A program made the position numbers and the translations under genes. From positions 291,229 through 355,228 of the forward strand of contig SZWC01000042.1 in the NCBI GenBank assembly GCA_023375785.1: a stretch of 64,000 bases of DNA, read 5' to 3'. The DNA is from Penium margaritaceum. Its lineage: Eukaryota > Streptophyta > Zygnematophyceae > Desmidiales > Peniaceae. The notes beneath the pieces are model-generated. The model was not told the origin of the DNA. It ran no database searches and saw nothing but the letters and a program-made list of their open reading frames with translations. Of this stretch, positions 51,201 through 63,028 are shown in pieces (within the stretch, counting starts at the first letter, position 1; each line of letters begins with the position of its first letter).

Positions 51201-54151
51201 GGTTGGTCATCGTGCATCGTATCCACACCGTGCCACAACTTATTGAAGGTCCTTGCGCTTGCTAGTTGATGCCTGGTATTCCCAAACCATTGTCTCCCCC
51301 TCTGACCATTTGTGACTCCTATTATGAGTTGTCAACGCTGACCACACACAGAAGATTACTTTGGTCAAATGTAGTACATATGCCTACTTTGGTTGGTCAT
51401 TGTGCATGGTAACCACACCCTGCTTATTCTGATTGAAGGTCGCTGTACTTGCTAGTTGAAAACTGATATTCACAGACCATTGTTTCCCCCTCTGACCGTT
51501 TGTGACTCGTGTTATGGTGGTGAGTGTTGACCACCCATATTGAAATTCTTTCATCATGGTCAGTGACATATGCCTAGTTTGATTGCTTGGTGTGCATAGT
51601 AGCCGCACCGTGCCAGTACGCATTGAATTTCGTTGTCCTTTCTAGTCAATACATAGGGTTCCCAAACCATTGTCTCTCCCTCTGACCATTTTTGACTCGT
51701 GTTATGAGTTGTCAATGTTGACAATACATAGTGGACTTATTCGGTCATAGTCAGTGATGTGTGCATCCTCTGGTTGGTCACTGTGCACACTAGCCACACT
51801 GTGCCACTACTTTTTGAAAATCTTTCTACTTGCTAGTTGATAACTAGTGTTCCCAACCCATTGTTTTCCCCACTGACCATTTGTGACTCGTGTTATGAGT
51901 TGTCAATGTTGACCACGCATACTGTATTTCTTCGGTCATAGTCTGTGACGTATTCATCATCTGGTTGGTCACTGTGCACGCTAGCCAAACTGGGCCACTA
52001 CTTGTTGAAGTTCTTCATGCTTGCTTGTTGATAAATAATGTTCTTAACCCATTGTTTCCCCCTCTAATCATTTGTGACTTGTGTTATGAGTTTTTAATAT
52101 TGACCACACACTGTGAAACTCGTTTTGTCTTGGTTAGTGACATATGCCTACGTTGGTTTGTCACTGTACATGGTTACAACGCCGTGTCACTACATATTAA
52201 AGGTATGTGTGCTTCCTAGTTAATAGCTAGTGTTCCCAAACATTTGTTACCCCCCTTTGACTATCTGTGAATCGTGTTGTGAGTTGTCAACGCTGACCAC
52301 ATGAAGTGAAATTCGTTGGTCATGGTCAGTGACATATGAAAACCTTGTTGGTCACTGTGCATGGTAGCCACGATGTGCCACTACATATTGAAGGTATTTA
52401 TACTTTCTAGTGGATAACTATTATTCACGACCCATTATCTTCCATCCTGACCATTTGTGACTCGTGTTATGATATGTCAGAGTTTACCACACTTAGTGAT
52501 ATTATTTGGTCATGGTCAGTGACATATGCCTATTTTGGTTGGTCATCGTGCATGGTTTCCACACCATGCCACATTTTATTGAAGGTCATTGTGCTTGCTA
52601 GTTGATACCTGGTGTTCCCATCCCATTGTCTCCCCCTCTCACCATTTGTGACTCCTATTATGAGTTGTCAACGCTGACCACACAAAGCGGATTTCTTTGG
52701 TCAGAGGTATTACATATGCCTACTTTGGTTGGTCATTGTGCATGGTAGCCACACCGTGCTTATACTGATTGAAGGTTGCTGTGCTTGCTAGTTGAGAACT
52801 GATATTCACAGACCATTGTTTCCCCCTCTGACCGTTTGTGACTCATGTTATGGTTGGTGAATGTTGACCACCCATATTGAAATTCTTTCATCATGGTCGA
52901 TGACATATGCCTAGTTTGGTTGTTTGGTGTGCATAGTAGCCAAACCGTGCCACTAGGCATTGAAGTTCTTTGTCATTTCTAGTCAATACATAGGGTTCCC
53001 AAACCATTGTCTCTCCCTCTGACCATTTGTGACTCATATTATGAGTTGTCAATGTTGACCATACATAGTGGACTTATTTGGTCATAGTAAGTGACGTGTG
53101 CATCCTTTGGTTGGTCACTCTGCATGCTAGCCACACCGTGCCACTACTTGTTGAAAATCTTTCTCCTTGCTAGTTGAGAACTAGTGTTCCCAACCCATGG
53201 TTTCCCCCACAGACCGTTTGTGACTCGTGTGATGAGTTTTCAACATTGACCACACACTGTGAAATCCGTTTGGTCATGGTTTGTGACATATGCCTACTTT
53301 GGTTTGTCACTGTACATGGTTACCACTCCATGTCATTACGTATCGAATGTCTTTGTGCTTTCTTGTTGACAGCTAGTGTTCCCAAACCATTGTTAGCTCC
53401 CTCTAATTATCCGTGACTCTTGTTGTGAGTTGTAAATGTTGACCACATGAAGTGAAATTCTTTGGTCACGGTCAGTGACGTATGCATAGTTTGGTTGGTC
53501 ACTGTGCATTGAAGCCACACTGTGCCACTGCATATTGAGAGTATCTGTACTTGCTAGTTGATAACTAGTATTTAGAAACCATTATCTTCCACTCTGACCA
53601 TTTGTGACTCATGTTGTGAGTTGTGAAAGTTTACCACACATGGTGAAATTATTTGGTCATGGTCTGTGACATATGGTTGGTCATTCTGCATGGTATCCAC
53701 ACTGTGCCACAAGGTACAGAAGGTTATTGTTCTTGCTAGTTGATACCTGGTGTTCCCAAACAATTGTTTCCCCCTCTGACTATTTGTGACTCGTATTATG
53801 AGTTATCAAAGTTGACCATACACAAGGGATTTCTCTGGTCAAAGGCAGTACATATGCCTACTCTGGTCGGTCATTGTGCATGGTAGCCACACCTTGCTAC
53901 TACTGATTGAAGGTCGTTGTACTTGCTAGTTGAGGACTGATATTCCCGGACCATTGTTTCCCCCTCTGACCGATTGTGACTCGTGTTATGATTGGTGAAC
54001 CCATATTGAAATTCTTTGGTCATGGTCAGTGACATATGCCTAGTTTGGTTGTTTGGTGTGCATAGTAGCCACACCGTGCCACTACGTATTGAAGTTATTT
54101 GTCCTTTCCAGTCCATGCATAGGGTTTCGAACCCATTGTCTCTCCCTCTGA
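48272..54151 (+). repeat. Dispersed copy pair: 48.28-50.54 kb and 51.88-54.15 kb
   Basis: About 2.27 kb (two HOR units) from near 48280 to 50540 recurs from near 51885 to 54151, offset about 3,610-3,622 bp. Shared rare marks: TTGCTTGTTGATAAATA in A (about 48415 and 52022), GTTCCCATCCCATTG in D (about 48990 and 52612), GGTCAGAGGTATTACATATG in E, CATTGAAGCCACACTG in C, and TTGAGGACTGATATTCC in E. The second copy begins at the A-A seam and ends at the inversion point. Confidence 0.85.
51876..51903 (+). other. Seam: A monomer followed by a second A
   Basis: A monomer A (51685-51875) is followed by ACTGACCATTTGTGACTCGTG, the B-type lead-in, then by A-specific TTGTCAATGTTGACCACGCATACTG. The switch lies in the 28 bases common to both types. 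This is an out-of-register join by one monomer and forms the left end of the duplicated two-HOR block. Confidence 0.85.
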
Positions 54152-54157
54152 CCACGG
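54150..54157. other. Inversion junction: HOR array changes strand
   Basis: Forward satellite runs to CCCTCTGACCA (first bases of an A monomer). The next bases, CACGGTGTGGCTAGCGTG, are the reverse complement of the GCACGCTAGCCACACCGTG segment of an A monomer. The two sides share only CA at the join. All satellite from here to the window end is on the minus strand. No spacer, transposon or N separates the two arms, so the forward and reverse arrays meet head-on within about 2 bp. Confidence 0.95.
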
Positions 54158-55374
54158 TGTGGCTAGCGTGTACAGTGATTAACCGAAGGATGCACACGTC
54201 ACTTACTATGTCCGAATAGGTTTACTATGTATGGTGAACATTGACAACTCATAATACGAGTCACAAATGGCCAGAGGGGGAAACAATGGTTTGGGAACCC
54301 TATGTATCGACTAGAAAGGACAAAGAACTTCAATACCTAGTGGCACGATGTGGCTACTATGCACACCAAAGAACCAAACTAGGCATATGCCACTGGCCAT
54401 GACCACAGAATTTCAATATGGGTGGTCAACATTCACCAACCATAACAGGAGTCACAAACGGTCAGAGGGGGAAACAATGGTCTGTGAATATCATTTCTCA
54501 CATAGCAAGTACAGCGACCTTCAATCAGTATAAGCACGGTGTGGCTACCATGCACAATGACCGACCAAAGTATGCATATGTACTACCTTTGACGAAAGAA
54601 ATCCGCTGTGTGTGGTCAGCGTTGACGACTCATAATAGGAGTCTCAAATGGTCAAAGGGGAAGACAATGGTTTGGGAACACCAGGTATCAACTAACAAGC
54701 ACAAGGACCTTCAATACGTTGTGGAACGGTGTGGATACCATGCACGATGACCAACTAAAGTAGGCATATGTCACCGACCATGACCAAATAATGTCACTAA
54801 GTGTGGTAAACATTGACAACTCATAACAAGAGTCACAAATGGTCAGGGTGGACAATAATGGTTTGTGAATACTAGTTATAGACTAACAAGTACAAATACC
54901 TTCAATATGTAGTGGCACAGCGTGGCTACCATGCACAGTGACCAACCAAAGTATGCATATGTCATTGTCCATGACCAACGAATTTCACTTCATGTGGTCA
55001 GCGTTGAAAACTCACAACACGAGTCACTGATAGTCAAAGGGGGTATCAATGGTTTGGGAACACTAGCTATTAACGAGAAAGCACAAAGACCTTCAATACG
55101 TAGTGAAGAGGCGTGGTAACCACGTACATGGACAAACCAAACTAGGCATGTGTCAGCAACCATGACCAAAGAATTTCACGGTGTATGGTCAACGTTGAAA
55201 ACTCATCACACGAGTCACAAATGGTCGGACGGGGAAACAATGGGTTGGGAACACTAGTTATAAAATAGCAAGTAGAACGATTTTGAACAAGTAGTGGCAC
55301 GGTGTGGCTAGCATGCACTGTGACCAACCAAAGGATGCACATGTAACTGACGATAACCGAAGAAGTCAACTTTG

Positions 55375-55390
55375 TATGGTCAACACTCAC
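55375..55390 (-). other. Seam: A/F hybrid monomer in reverse array
   Basis: The A-type sequence (GAAGAAGTC, GTATGGTCAACA) changes within TGGTCAACA to F-type CTCACCAACCATA and CACAAACGGTCAGAGG. After it the array proceeds to E. One monomer is lost relative to the normal A-F order. Confidence 0.8.
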
Positions 55391-58300
55391 CAACCATACA
55401 CGAGTCACAAACGGTCAGAGGGGGAAACAGTGGTATGTGAATATCATTTATCAACTAGCAAGTACAGCGACCTTCAATCAGTATAAGCACGGTGTGGCTA
55501 CCATGCACAATGACCGACCAAAGTAGGCATATGTACTACCTTTGACCAAAGAAATCCGCTGTGTGTGGTCAGCGTTGACAACTCATAATAGGAGTCACAA
55601 ATGGTAAGAAGGGGAGACAATGGTTTGGGAACACCAGGTATCAACTAGAAATCACAGGGACCTTCAATAAGTTGTGGCACGCTGTGGATACCATGCACGA
55701 TGACCAACCAAAGTAGGCATATGTCACTGACCATATCCAATTAATGTCACTATGTGTGGTAAACTTTGAAAACTCATAACACGAGTCACAAATGGTCAGA
55801 GTGGAATACAATGGTTTTTTAATACTATTCATTGTGTAGCAAGTACAAATACCTTCAATATGTAGTGGCACAGCGTGGCTACCATGCACAGTGACCACCC
55901 AAAGTATGCATATGTCACTGACCATGACCAACAAATTTCACTTCATGTGGTTAGCGTTGAAAACTCACAACACGAGTCACAGGTAGTCAAAGGGGGGTAA
56001 CATTGGTTTGGGAACACTAGCTATCAAGTAGAAGGCACAAATACCTTCAATACGTAGTGAAACGGCGTGGTAACCATGTACAGTGACAAACCAAAGTAGG
56101 CTTATGTCACTAACCATGACCAAACGAACTTCACAGTGTGTGGTCAATGTTGAGAACTCATGACACGAGTCACAAATGGTCAGCGGGGGAAACAATGGGC
56201 CAGGACCACTATTTATCAAGTGGCAAGTACGAAGAACTACAACAAGTAGTGGTACGGCGTCGCTAGCGTGCACCGTGACCAACCAAAGGATGAATACGTC
56301 GCTGACTATGACCGAAGATGTCCACTATGTGTGGTCAACATTGGCAACTCATAACACGAGTCATGAATGGTCAGAGGGAGAGACACTGGTTTGGGAACCC
56401 TATGCATGGACTAGAAACGACAAATAACTTCAATACGTAGTGGCACGGTGTGGCTAATATGCACACCAAACATTCAAACTAAACATATGTCACTGACCAC
56501 GACCAGAGAATTTCATAATGGGTGGTCAACGTTGACCAACCATAGCAGGAGTCACAAACGGTTAGGGGAGGAAACAATGGTTTTGGTAATATCAGTTCTC
56601 AAGTAGCAAGTACAACAACCTTCAGTCAGTAGTAGCACAGTGTGGCTACCATGCATGATGACCGACCAAAGTACGCATATGTACTGCCTTTGACGAAAGA
56701 AATCCGCTGTGTCTAGTCAACGTCGACAACTCATAATACAAGTCACAAATGGTGAGAGGGGGAAATAATGGTTTGGGAACACCAAGTATCAAATAGCAAG
56801 CACAATGAGTTACAATACGTTGTGGCACGGTGTAAATACCTTGTATGATGACCAACCAATGTATGCATATGTCACTGACCATGACCAGATAATGTCACCA
56901 TGTGTGGTAAACTTTGACAACTCATAAGACGAGTCACAAATGGTCAGGGTGGAAGATAATGGTTTGTGAATACTAGTTCTTGACTAGCAAGTACAAATAC
57001 CTTCAATATGTAGTAGCACAGTGTTGCTACACTGCGCAATAACCAACCAAAGTACGCATATGTCACTGACCATGAACAAGGAACTTCACTTCATGTGGTC
57101 AATGCTGACAACTCATAACACGAATCACAGATATTCAGAGGTGGTAACAATGGGTTGGGAACACTAGCTATCAACAAGAAAGCACATAGACCTTCAATAC
57201 ACAGTGACACGGCGTGGTAACCATGTATTGTGACAAACAAAAGTAGGCATATATCACTAACCATGACCAAACGGATTTCACAGTGTGTGGTCAACGTTGA
57301 AAACTCATAACACAAGTCACAAATGGTCAGTGGAGAAAACCATGGGTTGGGAACCCTAGTTATCAACTAGCGGGTGGAAAGATTTTCAACAAGTAGTGGC
57401 ACGGTGTGGCTAGCGTGCACAGTGACCAACCGAAGGATGCACATGTCACTGAATACGACCGAAGAAGTCCACTATGTGTGGTCAACATCGACAACTCATA
57501 ACACGAGTCACAAATGGTCAGAGGGAGAGAATGGTTTGGGAACCCCATGTATCGACTAGAAAGGACAAATACCTTCAATACGTAGTGGCACGGTGTAGCT
57601 AATATACACACGAAGCAACCAAACTAGGCATATGTCACTGACCATGGCCAGAGAATTCCAATATGGGTGGTCAACGTTGACCAACCATAACACGAGTCAC
57701 AAACATTCAGGGGAGGAAACTATGCTATGGGAATATCAATTCTCAACTAGCAAGTACAAAGACCTTCAGTCAGTTGTAGCACAGTGTGGCTACCATGCAC
57801 AATGACTGACCAAAGTAGGCATATGTACTGCCTTTTACAAAGAAATCCGCTGTGTGTGGTCAACGTTGACAACTCATAATATGAGTCACAAATGGTCAGA
57901 GGGGGAAACAATGGTTTGGGAACACCAAGTATCAAATAGCAAGCACAAGGAGCTTCAATACGTTGTGGCATGGTGTGGGTATCATGCACGATGACCAACC
58001 AAAGTACGAATATGTCACTGACCATGACCAAATAATGTCTCTAAGTGTGGTAAACTTTGACAACTCATAACACGAGTTACAAATGATCATTGTAGGGGAT
58101 AATGGTTTTTGAATACTAGTTATCGACTAGCAAGTACAAATACCTTCAATATGTAGTGGCACATTGTGGCTACAATGCACAGTGAGCAACCAAAGTATGC
58201 ATATGTCACTGACCATGAACCGAGAATTTCACGTCATGTGGTCAACATTGACAACTCACAACACGAGTCACAGATAGTCAAAGGGGGCTAACAATGGTTT

Positions 58301-58767
58301 GGGAACACTAGCTTTCAACAATAAATCACAAAGACCATCGATACGTAATGAAACGGCGTGGTAACCATGTACAGTGATGAACCAAAGCAGGCATATGTCA
58401 CAAACCATGACCAAACAGATTTCACAGTGTGTGATAAACGTTGAAAACTCATAACACGAGTCACAAATGGTCAGTCGGGGAAACCATGTGATGGGAACAC
58501 TAGTTATCAACTAGCAAGTAGAAATATTTTCAACAAGTAGTGGCACGGCGTGGCTAGCGTGCACGGTGACCAACCAAAGGATGCACACGTCACTGACTAT
58601 GACCGAAGAAGTCCACCATGTATGGTCAACATTGACAACTCATAACACGAGTCACAAATGGTCAGAGGGAGAGACAGTGGTTTGGGAACCCTATGTATCG
58701 ACTAGAAAGGACAAATAACTTCAATACATATTAGCACGGTGTTGCCACAATGCACACCAAATAACCA

Positions 58768-58860
58768 AACTAGGCATATGTCACCGACCATGATGAAAGA
58801 ATTTTAATATGGGTGGTCAAAATTCACAACTAGGCATATGTCACCCACTATTCACAGATA
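58768..58860 (-). other. Deletion seam with an 18-bp copied insert
   Basis: The F monomer reads AACTAGGCATATGTCACC at 58768-58785. After the F palindrome region, the same 18 bases appear again at 58828-58845, exactly 60 bp further, where they do not belong. They are followed by a short CACTA and by C-type sequence (TTCACAGATATCTAGAGG). The normal rest of F, and E and D, are missing. A short copy of nearby sequence inserted at a breakpoint is typical of template-switching end joining. Confidence 0.82.
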
Positions 58861-59714
58861 TCTAGAGGGGGTAACAATGGTTTGGGAACACTAGCTATCA
58901 ACAAGAAAGCACATAGACCTTCAATACGTAGTGACACGGCGTGGTAACCATGTACAGTGACAAACAAAAGTAGGCATATGTCACTAATGATGACCAAACG
59001 GATTTCACAGTGTGTGGTCAACGTTGAAAACTCATAGCACAAGTCACAAATGGTCAGTGGGGGAAACCATGGGTTGGGAACACTGGTTATTAACTGTCGG
59101 TTAGAAAGATTTTCAACAAGTAGTGGCACGGTGTGGCTAGCGTGCACAATGACCAACCAAAGGATTCATATGTCTCTGACTATGACGGAAGATGTCCACT
59201 GTGTGTGGTCAACATTGACAACTCATATCACGAGTCACAAATGGTCAACGGGAGAGACAATGGTTTGGGAACCATATGTATCGACTAGAAAGGACAAAAT
59301 ACTTCAATACGTAGTGGCACGCTGTGGCTACTATGCACACCAAACAACCAAAGTATGCATATGTCACTGACCATGACCAAAGATTTTCAATATGGGTGGT
59401 CAACATTCACCAACTATAACATGAGTCACAAACGGTCAGAGGGGGAAACAATGGTCTGGGAATATAAGTTCTCAACTAGCAAGTACAGATACCTTCAATC
59501 AGTACAAGCACGGTGTGGCTACCATGCACTATGACCGACCAAAGTAGGCATATGTACTGCCTTTGACCAAAGAAATCCGCAATGTGTGGACAGCGTTGAC
59601 AACTCATGATACGAATCACAAATGGTCAGAGGGGGAAACAATGGTCTGGGAACATCAGGTATCAACTAGCATGCACAAGGACCTTCAACAAGTTGTGGCA
59701 CGGTGTGGATACCA

Positions 59715-59730
59715 TGCACCATGACAAAAG
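59715..59730 (-). other. Deletion seam: D joined to C in reverse array
   Basis: A D monomer (GTGTGGATACCATGCAC) passes through ATGAC directly into C-type AAAGAATCTCACTTCATGTGG. About one monomer length is missing. The short ATGA shared by D (CGATGACC) and C (CCATGAAC) lies at the join. Confidence 0.8.
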
Positions 59731-61892
59731 AATCTCACTTCATGTGGTCAACGTTGACAACTCACAACACGAGTCACGGATATTCAGAGGGGCTAACAAC
59801 GGGTTGGGAACACTAGCTATCAACTAGAAAGCACAAAGACCTTCGATACGTAGTGACACGGCGTGGTAACCATGTACATGGACCAACCAAAGTAGGCATA
59901 TGTCACTAACAATGACCAAACGGATTTCACAATGTGTGGTCAACGTTGAAAACTCATAACATGAGTCACAAATTTTCAGTGGGGGAAACCATGGGTTGGG
60001 AACACTAGTTATCAACTAGCAAGTAGAAACATTTCCAACAAGTAGTGGCACGGTGTGGCTAGCATGCACGGTGACCAACCAAAGGATGCATATGTCACTG
60101 ACTATGACCAAAGAAGTTCACTATGAGTGGTCAACATTGACAACTCATAACACGAGGCACAAATGGTCACAAGGAGAGACAATGGTGTGGGAACCCTAGG
60201 TATCGACTAGAAAGGACAAAGAACTTCGATACATAGTGGCACTGCATGGCTAACATGCACACAAAACAACCAAACTAGGCATATGTCACTGACCATGACC
60301 AGAGAATTTCAATATGGGTGGTCAATGTTGACCAACCATAACACGAGTCACAAAAAATCAGGGGAGGAAGCAATGCTATGGGAATATCAGTTCTCAACTA
60401 GCAAGTACAACGACCTCCAGTCAGTCGTACCACGGTGTGGCTACCATGTACAATGACCGACCAAATTAGGCATATGTACTGCCTTTGACCAAAGAAATCC
60501 GAAGTGTGTGGTCAACGTTGACAACTCATAATACGAGTCACAAATGGTCAGAGGGGGCACCAATGGTTTGAGAACACCAAGTATCAAATAGCAAGCACAA
60601 GGAGCTTCAACTAGTTGTTGCACGGTGTGGAAACCATGCACGATGACCAACCAAAGTAGGCATATGTCACTGACCATGACCAAATAATGTCACTAAGTGT
60701 GGTAAACTTGGACAACTCATAACACGAGTCACAAATGAACAGGGTGGAAGATAATGGTTTGTGAATACTAGTTATCAAATAGCAAGTACAAATACCTTCA
60801 ATGTGTAGTGGCACAGTGTGGGTACAATGCACAGTGACCAACCAAAGTATGCATATGTCACTGACCACGAACAAAGAATTTCACTTCATGTGGTCAACAT
60901 TTACAACTCACAACACGAGTCACGGATAGTCAGAGGGGACTAACAATGGTTTGGGAACACCAGCTGTCAACAAGAAAGCACAAATACATTCGATATGTAA
61001 TGAAACGGCGTGGTAACCATGTACAGAGACAAACCAAAGTAGGCATATGTCACAAACCATGACCAAACGGATTTCACAGTGTGTGGTCAACGTTGAAAAC
61101 TCATAACACGAGTCATAAATGGTCAGTGGGGGAAACCATGGGTTGGGAACACTAGTTATCAACTAGCAAGTAGAAAGATTTTCAACAAGTAGTGGCACGG
61201 TGTGGCTAGTGTGCACAGTGACCAGCCAAAGGATGCACACGTCACTGACTATGACCGAAGAAGTCCAATATGCATGGTCAACATTGACAACTCATAACAC
61301 GAGTCACAAATGGTCACAGGGAGAGACAATGGTTTGGGAACCCTATGCATTGACTAGAAAGGACAAATAAATTCAATACGCAGTGGCACGGTGTGGCTAC
61401 TATGCACACCAAACAACCAAACTAGGCATATGTCACCGACCATGATGAAAGAATTTCAATATGGGTGGTCAACATTCACCAACCATAACACGAGTCACAA
61501 ACTGTCAGAGGGGGAAACAATGGTCTGTGAATATCAGTTCTCAACTAGCATGTACAGCGTCCTTCAATCAGTATAAGAACCGTGGGGCTACCATGCACAA
61601 TGACCGACCAAAGTAGGCATATGTACTACCTTTGACCAAAGAAATCCGCTATGTGTGGTCAGCGTTGACAACTCATAATAGGAGTCACAAATCGTCAGAG
61701 GGGAAGACAATGGTTTGGGAACACCAGGTATCAACAAGCAAGCACAAGGACCTTCAATAAGTTGTGGCACGATGTGGATACCATGCACGACGACCAACCA
61801 AAGTAGGCATATGTCAAAGACCATGACCAAATAATGTCACTAAGTGTGGTAAACTTTGACAACTCATAACACGAGTCACAAATGGTTAGAGT

Positions 61893-62248
61893 GGAAGACA
61901 ATGGTTTGTGAATACTAGTCATCGAGTAGCAAGTACAAATACCTTCAATATGTAGTGGCACAGCGTGGCTACCATGCACAGTGACCAACCAAAGTATGCA
62001 TATGTCACTGACCATGACCAACGAATTTCACTTCATGTGGTCAGCGTTGACAACTCATAATAGGAGTCACAAATCGTCAGAGGGGAAGACAATGGTTTGT
62101 GAATACTAGTCCTCGAGTAGCAAGTACAAATACCTTCAATATGTAGTGGCACAGCGTGGCTACCATGCACAGTGACCAACCAAAGTATGCATATGTCACT
62201 GACCATGACCAACGAATTTCACTTCATGTGGTCAGCGTTGACAACTCA
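61893..62248 (-). repeat. Local one-monomer duplication with chimeric linker
   Basis: 61893-62057 recurs 191 bp later (62084-62248) with one visible difference (CATCGAG versus CCTCGAG). This similarity is much higher than between ordinary C monomers. The 58 bases between (62041-62098) match an E/D boundary at 61659-61716 exactly. The arrangement C, E-head, C breaks the HOR order and looks recent. Confidence 0.85.
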
Positions 62249-62392
62249 CAACATGAGTCACTGATAGTCACAGGGGGATAACAATGGTTTGGGAACACTA
62301 GCTATCAACTAGAAAGCACAAATACCTTCAATACGTAGTGACACGGCGTGGTAACCACGTACAGTGACAAACCAAACTAGGCACATGTGACT

Positions 62393-62808
62393 AACCATGA
62401 CCAGAGAATTTCAATATGGGTGGTCAACGTTCACAACCCATAACATGAGTCACAAATGGTCAGAGGGGGAAAATGGTTTCAAACACAATGTATCTTCTAG
62501 CAAGTACAAAGAGTTTTTGTATGTATTGGCACGGTGTGGCTACCGTGCACAATGACCTATCCAAGTAGGCATACATCACTGCTCGTGACCAAAGAAGTCG
62601 ATTGTGTGTGGTCAACGTTCACAACTCATAATACAAGTAAAAAATGGGCAGAGGGAGAAACAATGGTTTGGAAATACTCGGTATCGACTAGCAAGGACAA
62701 AGACCTTCGATACGTGGTGGCACGGTGTGGCTACCATGCACAATGACCAACCAAAGTATGCTAGTGTCACTGAATATCACAAAATGAGGTTCACAGTTTG
62801 TAGCCAAC
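62393..62808 (-). repeat. Decayed satellite at array edge
   Basis: Monomers here keep the family frame (GTGGTCAACGTT, ACGGTGTGGCTACC, CTAGCAAG) but have many more changes and cannot be assigned cleanly to A-F. The last recognizable satellite, TTCACAGTTTGTAGCCAAC, ends at about 62808. Diverged edge monomers beside a homogeneous core are typical of satellite arrays. Confidence 0.75.
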
Positions 62809-63028
62809 TTTCCTTCTTACAGCTGATCAATCGGAGCAATGGTTGAGAGGTTATTCAAGCTCAAAGTTGCAAATTTTGAAATTCAGTCTGCGTCAAACTT
62901 TGATGATTAAACTAACTTTGTTACCATTCATACTTTTGAAAAATACACTATAATCTTACACCCCCTTATTTTCTGCCCTTTACCCATAGGAACCCTTATA
63001 ATGTCATTTGGACATCATATGAACACCA
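62809..63028. other. AT-rich unique-looking DNA, no gene seen
   Basis: About 220 bp with no satellite motif, no open frame of note and no recognizable transposon ends. It contains short A/T runs and a run of pyrimidines (about 62961-62989). I cannot say what it is. Confidence 0.6.

Larger units (their letters stand above)
35985..54153 (+). repeat. Satellite block 3: hexameric HOR array, forward
   Basis: Resumes inside a C monomer, then runs forward to the inversion. The copy from 36123 to 36607 is duplicated copia sequence (see artefact). A monomers start at 37237, 38386, 39519, 40667, 41802, 42946, 44092, 45980, 47126, 48272, 49403, 50540, 51685, 51876, 53022 and 54151. Intervals are 1,129-1,149 bp except 1,888 bp (an F-to-B seam at about 45045 removes two monomers) and 191 bp (two A monomers in a row at 51685 and 51876). 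Small deletions occur in C at about 44600 and in D at about 48877. No gene is visible. Confidence 0.96.
54154..62808 (-). repeat. Satellite block 4: hexameric HOR array, reverse, rearranged
   Basis: Monomer order on the plus strand is A-F-E-D-C-B, the exact reverse of the forward blocks. The starts of A (reverse end points) fall at about 54271, 56371, 57518, 58662, 59245, 60167 and 61314. Spacings of 1,147, 1,144 and 1,147 bp are normal. 2,100 bp (eleven monomers, with an A/F hybrid near 55380), 583 bp and 922 bp reflect seams near 55380, 58830 and 59720. A one-monomer duplication lies at 61893-62248, and 62393-62808 is visibly more diverged. No gene is visible. Confidence 0.94.

Noticed and set aside
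265-62808. CRISPR array or phage-type repeat
   Set aside because: Units are 191 bp, contiguous and diverging, with no spacer logic and no cas gene; the context is eukaryotic.
346-62846. More than one hundred 60-110 codon open frames in the satellite on both strands, with recurring motifs such as DSCYELSTLTTH
   Set aside because: They recur with each monomer, break at every indel, exist on both strands, and vary as the DNA does. They are open by chance in a low-stop repeat.
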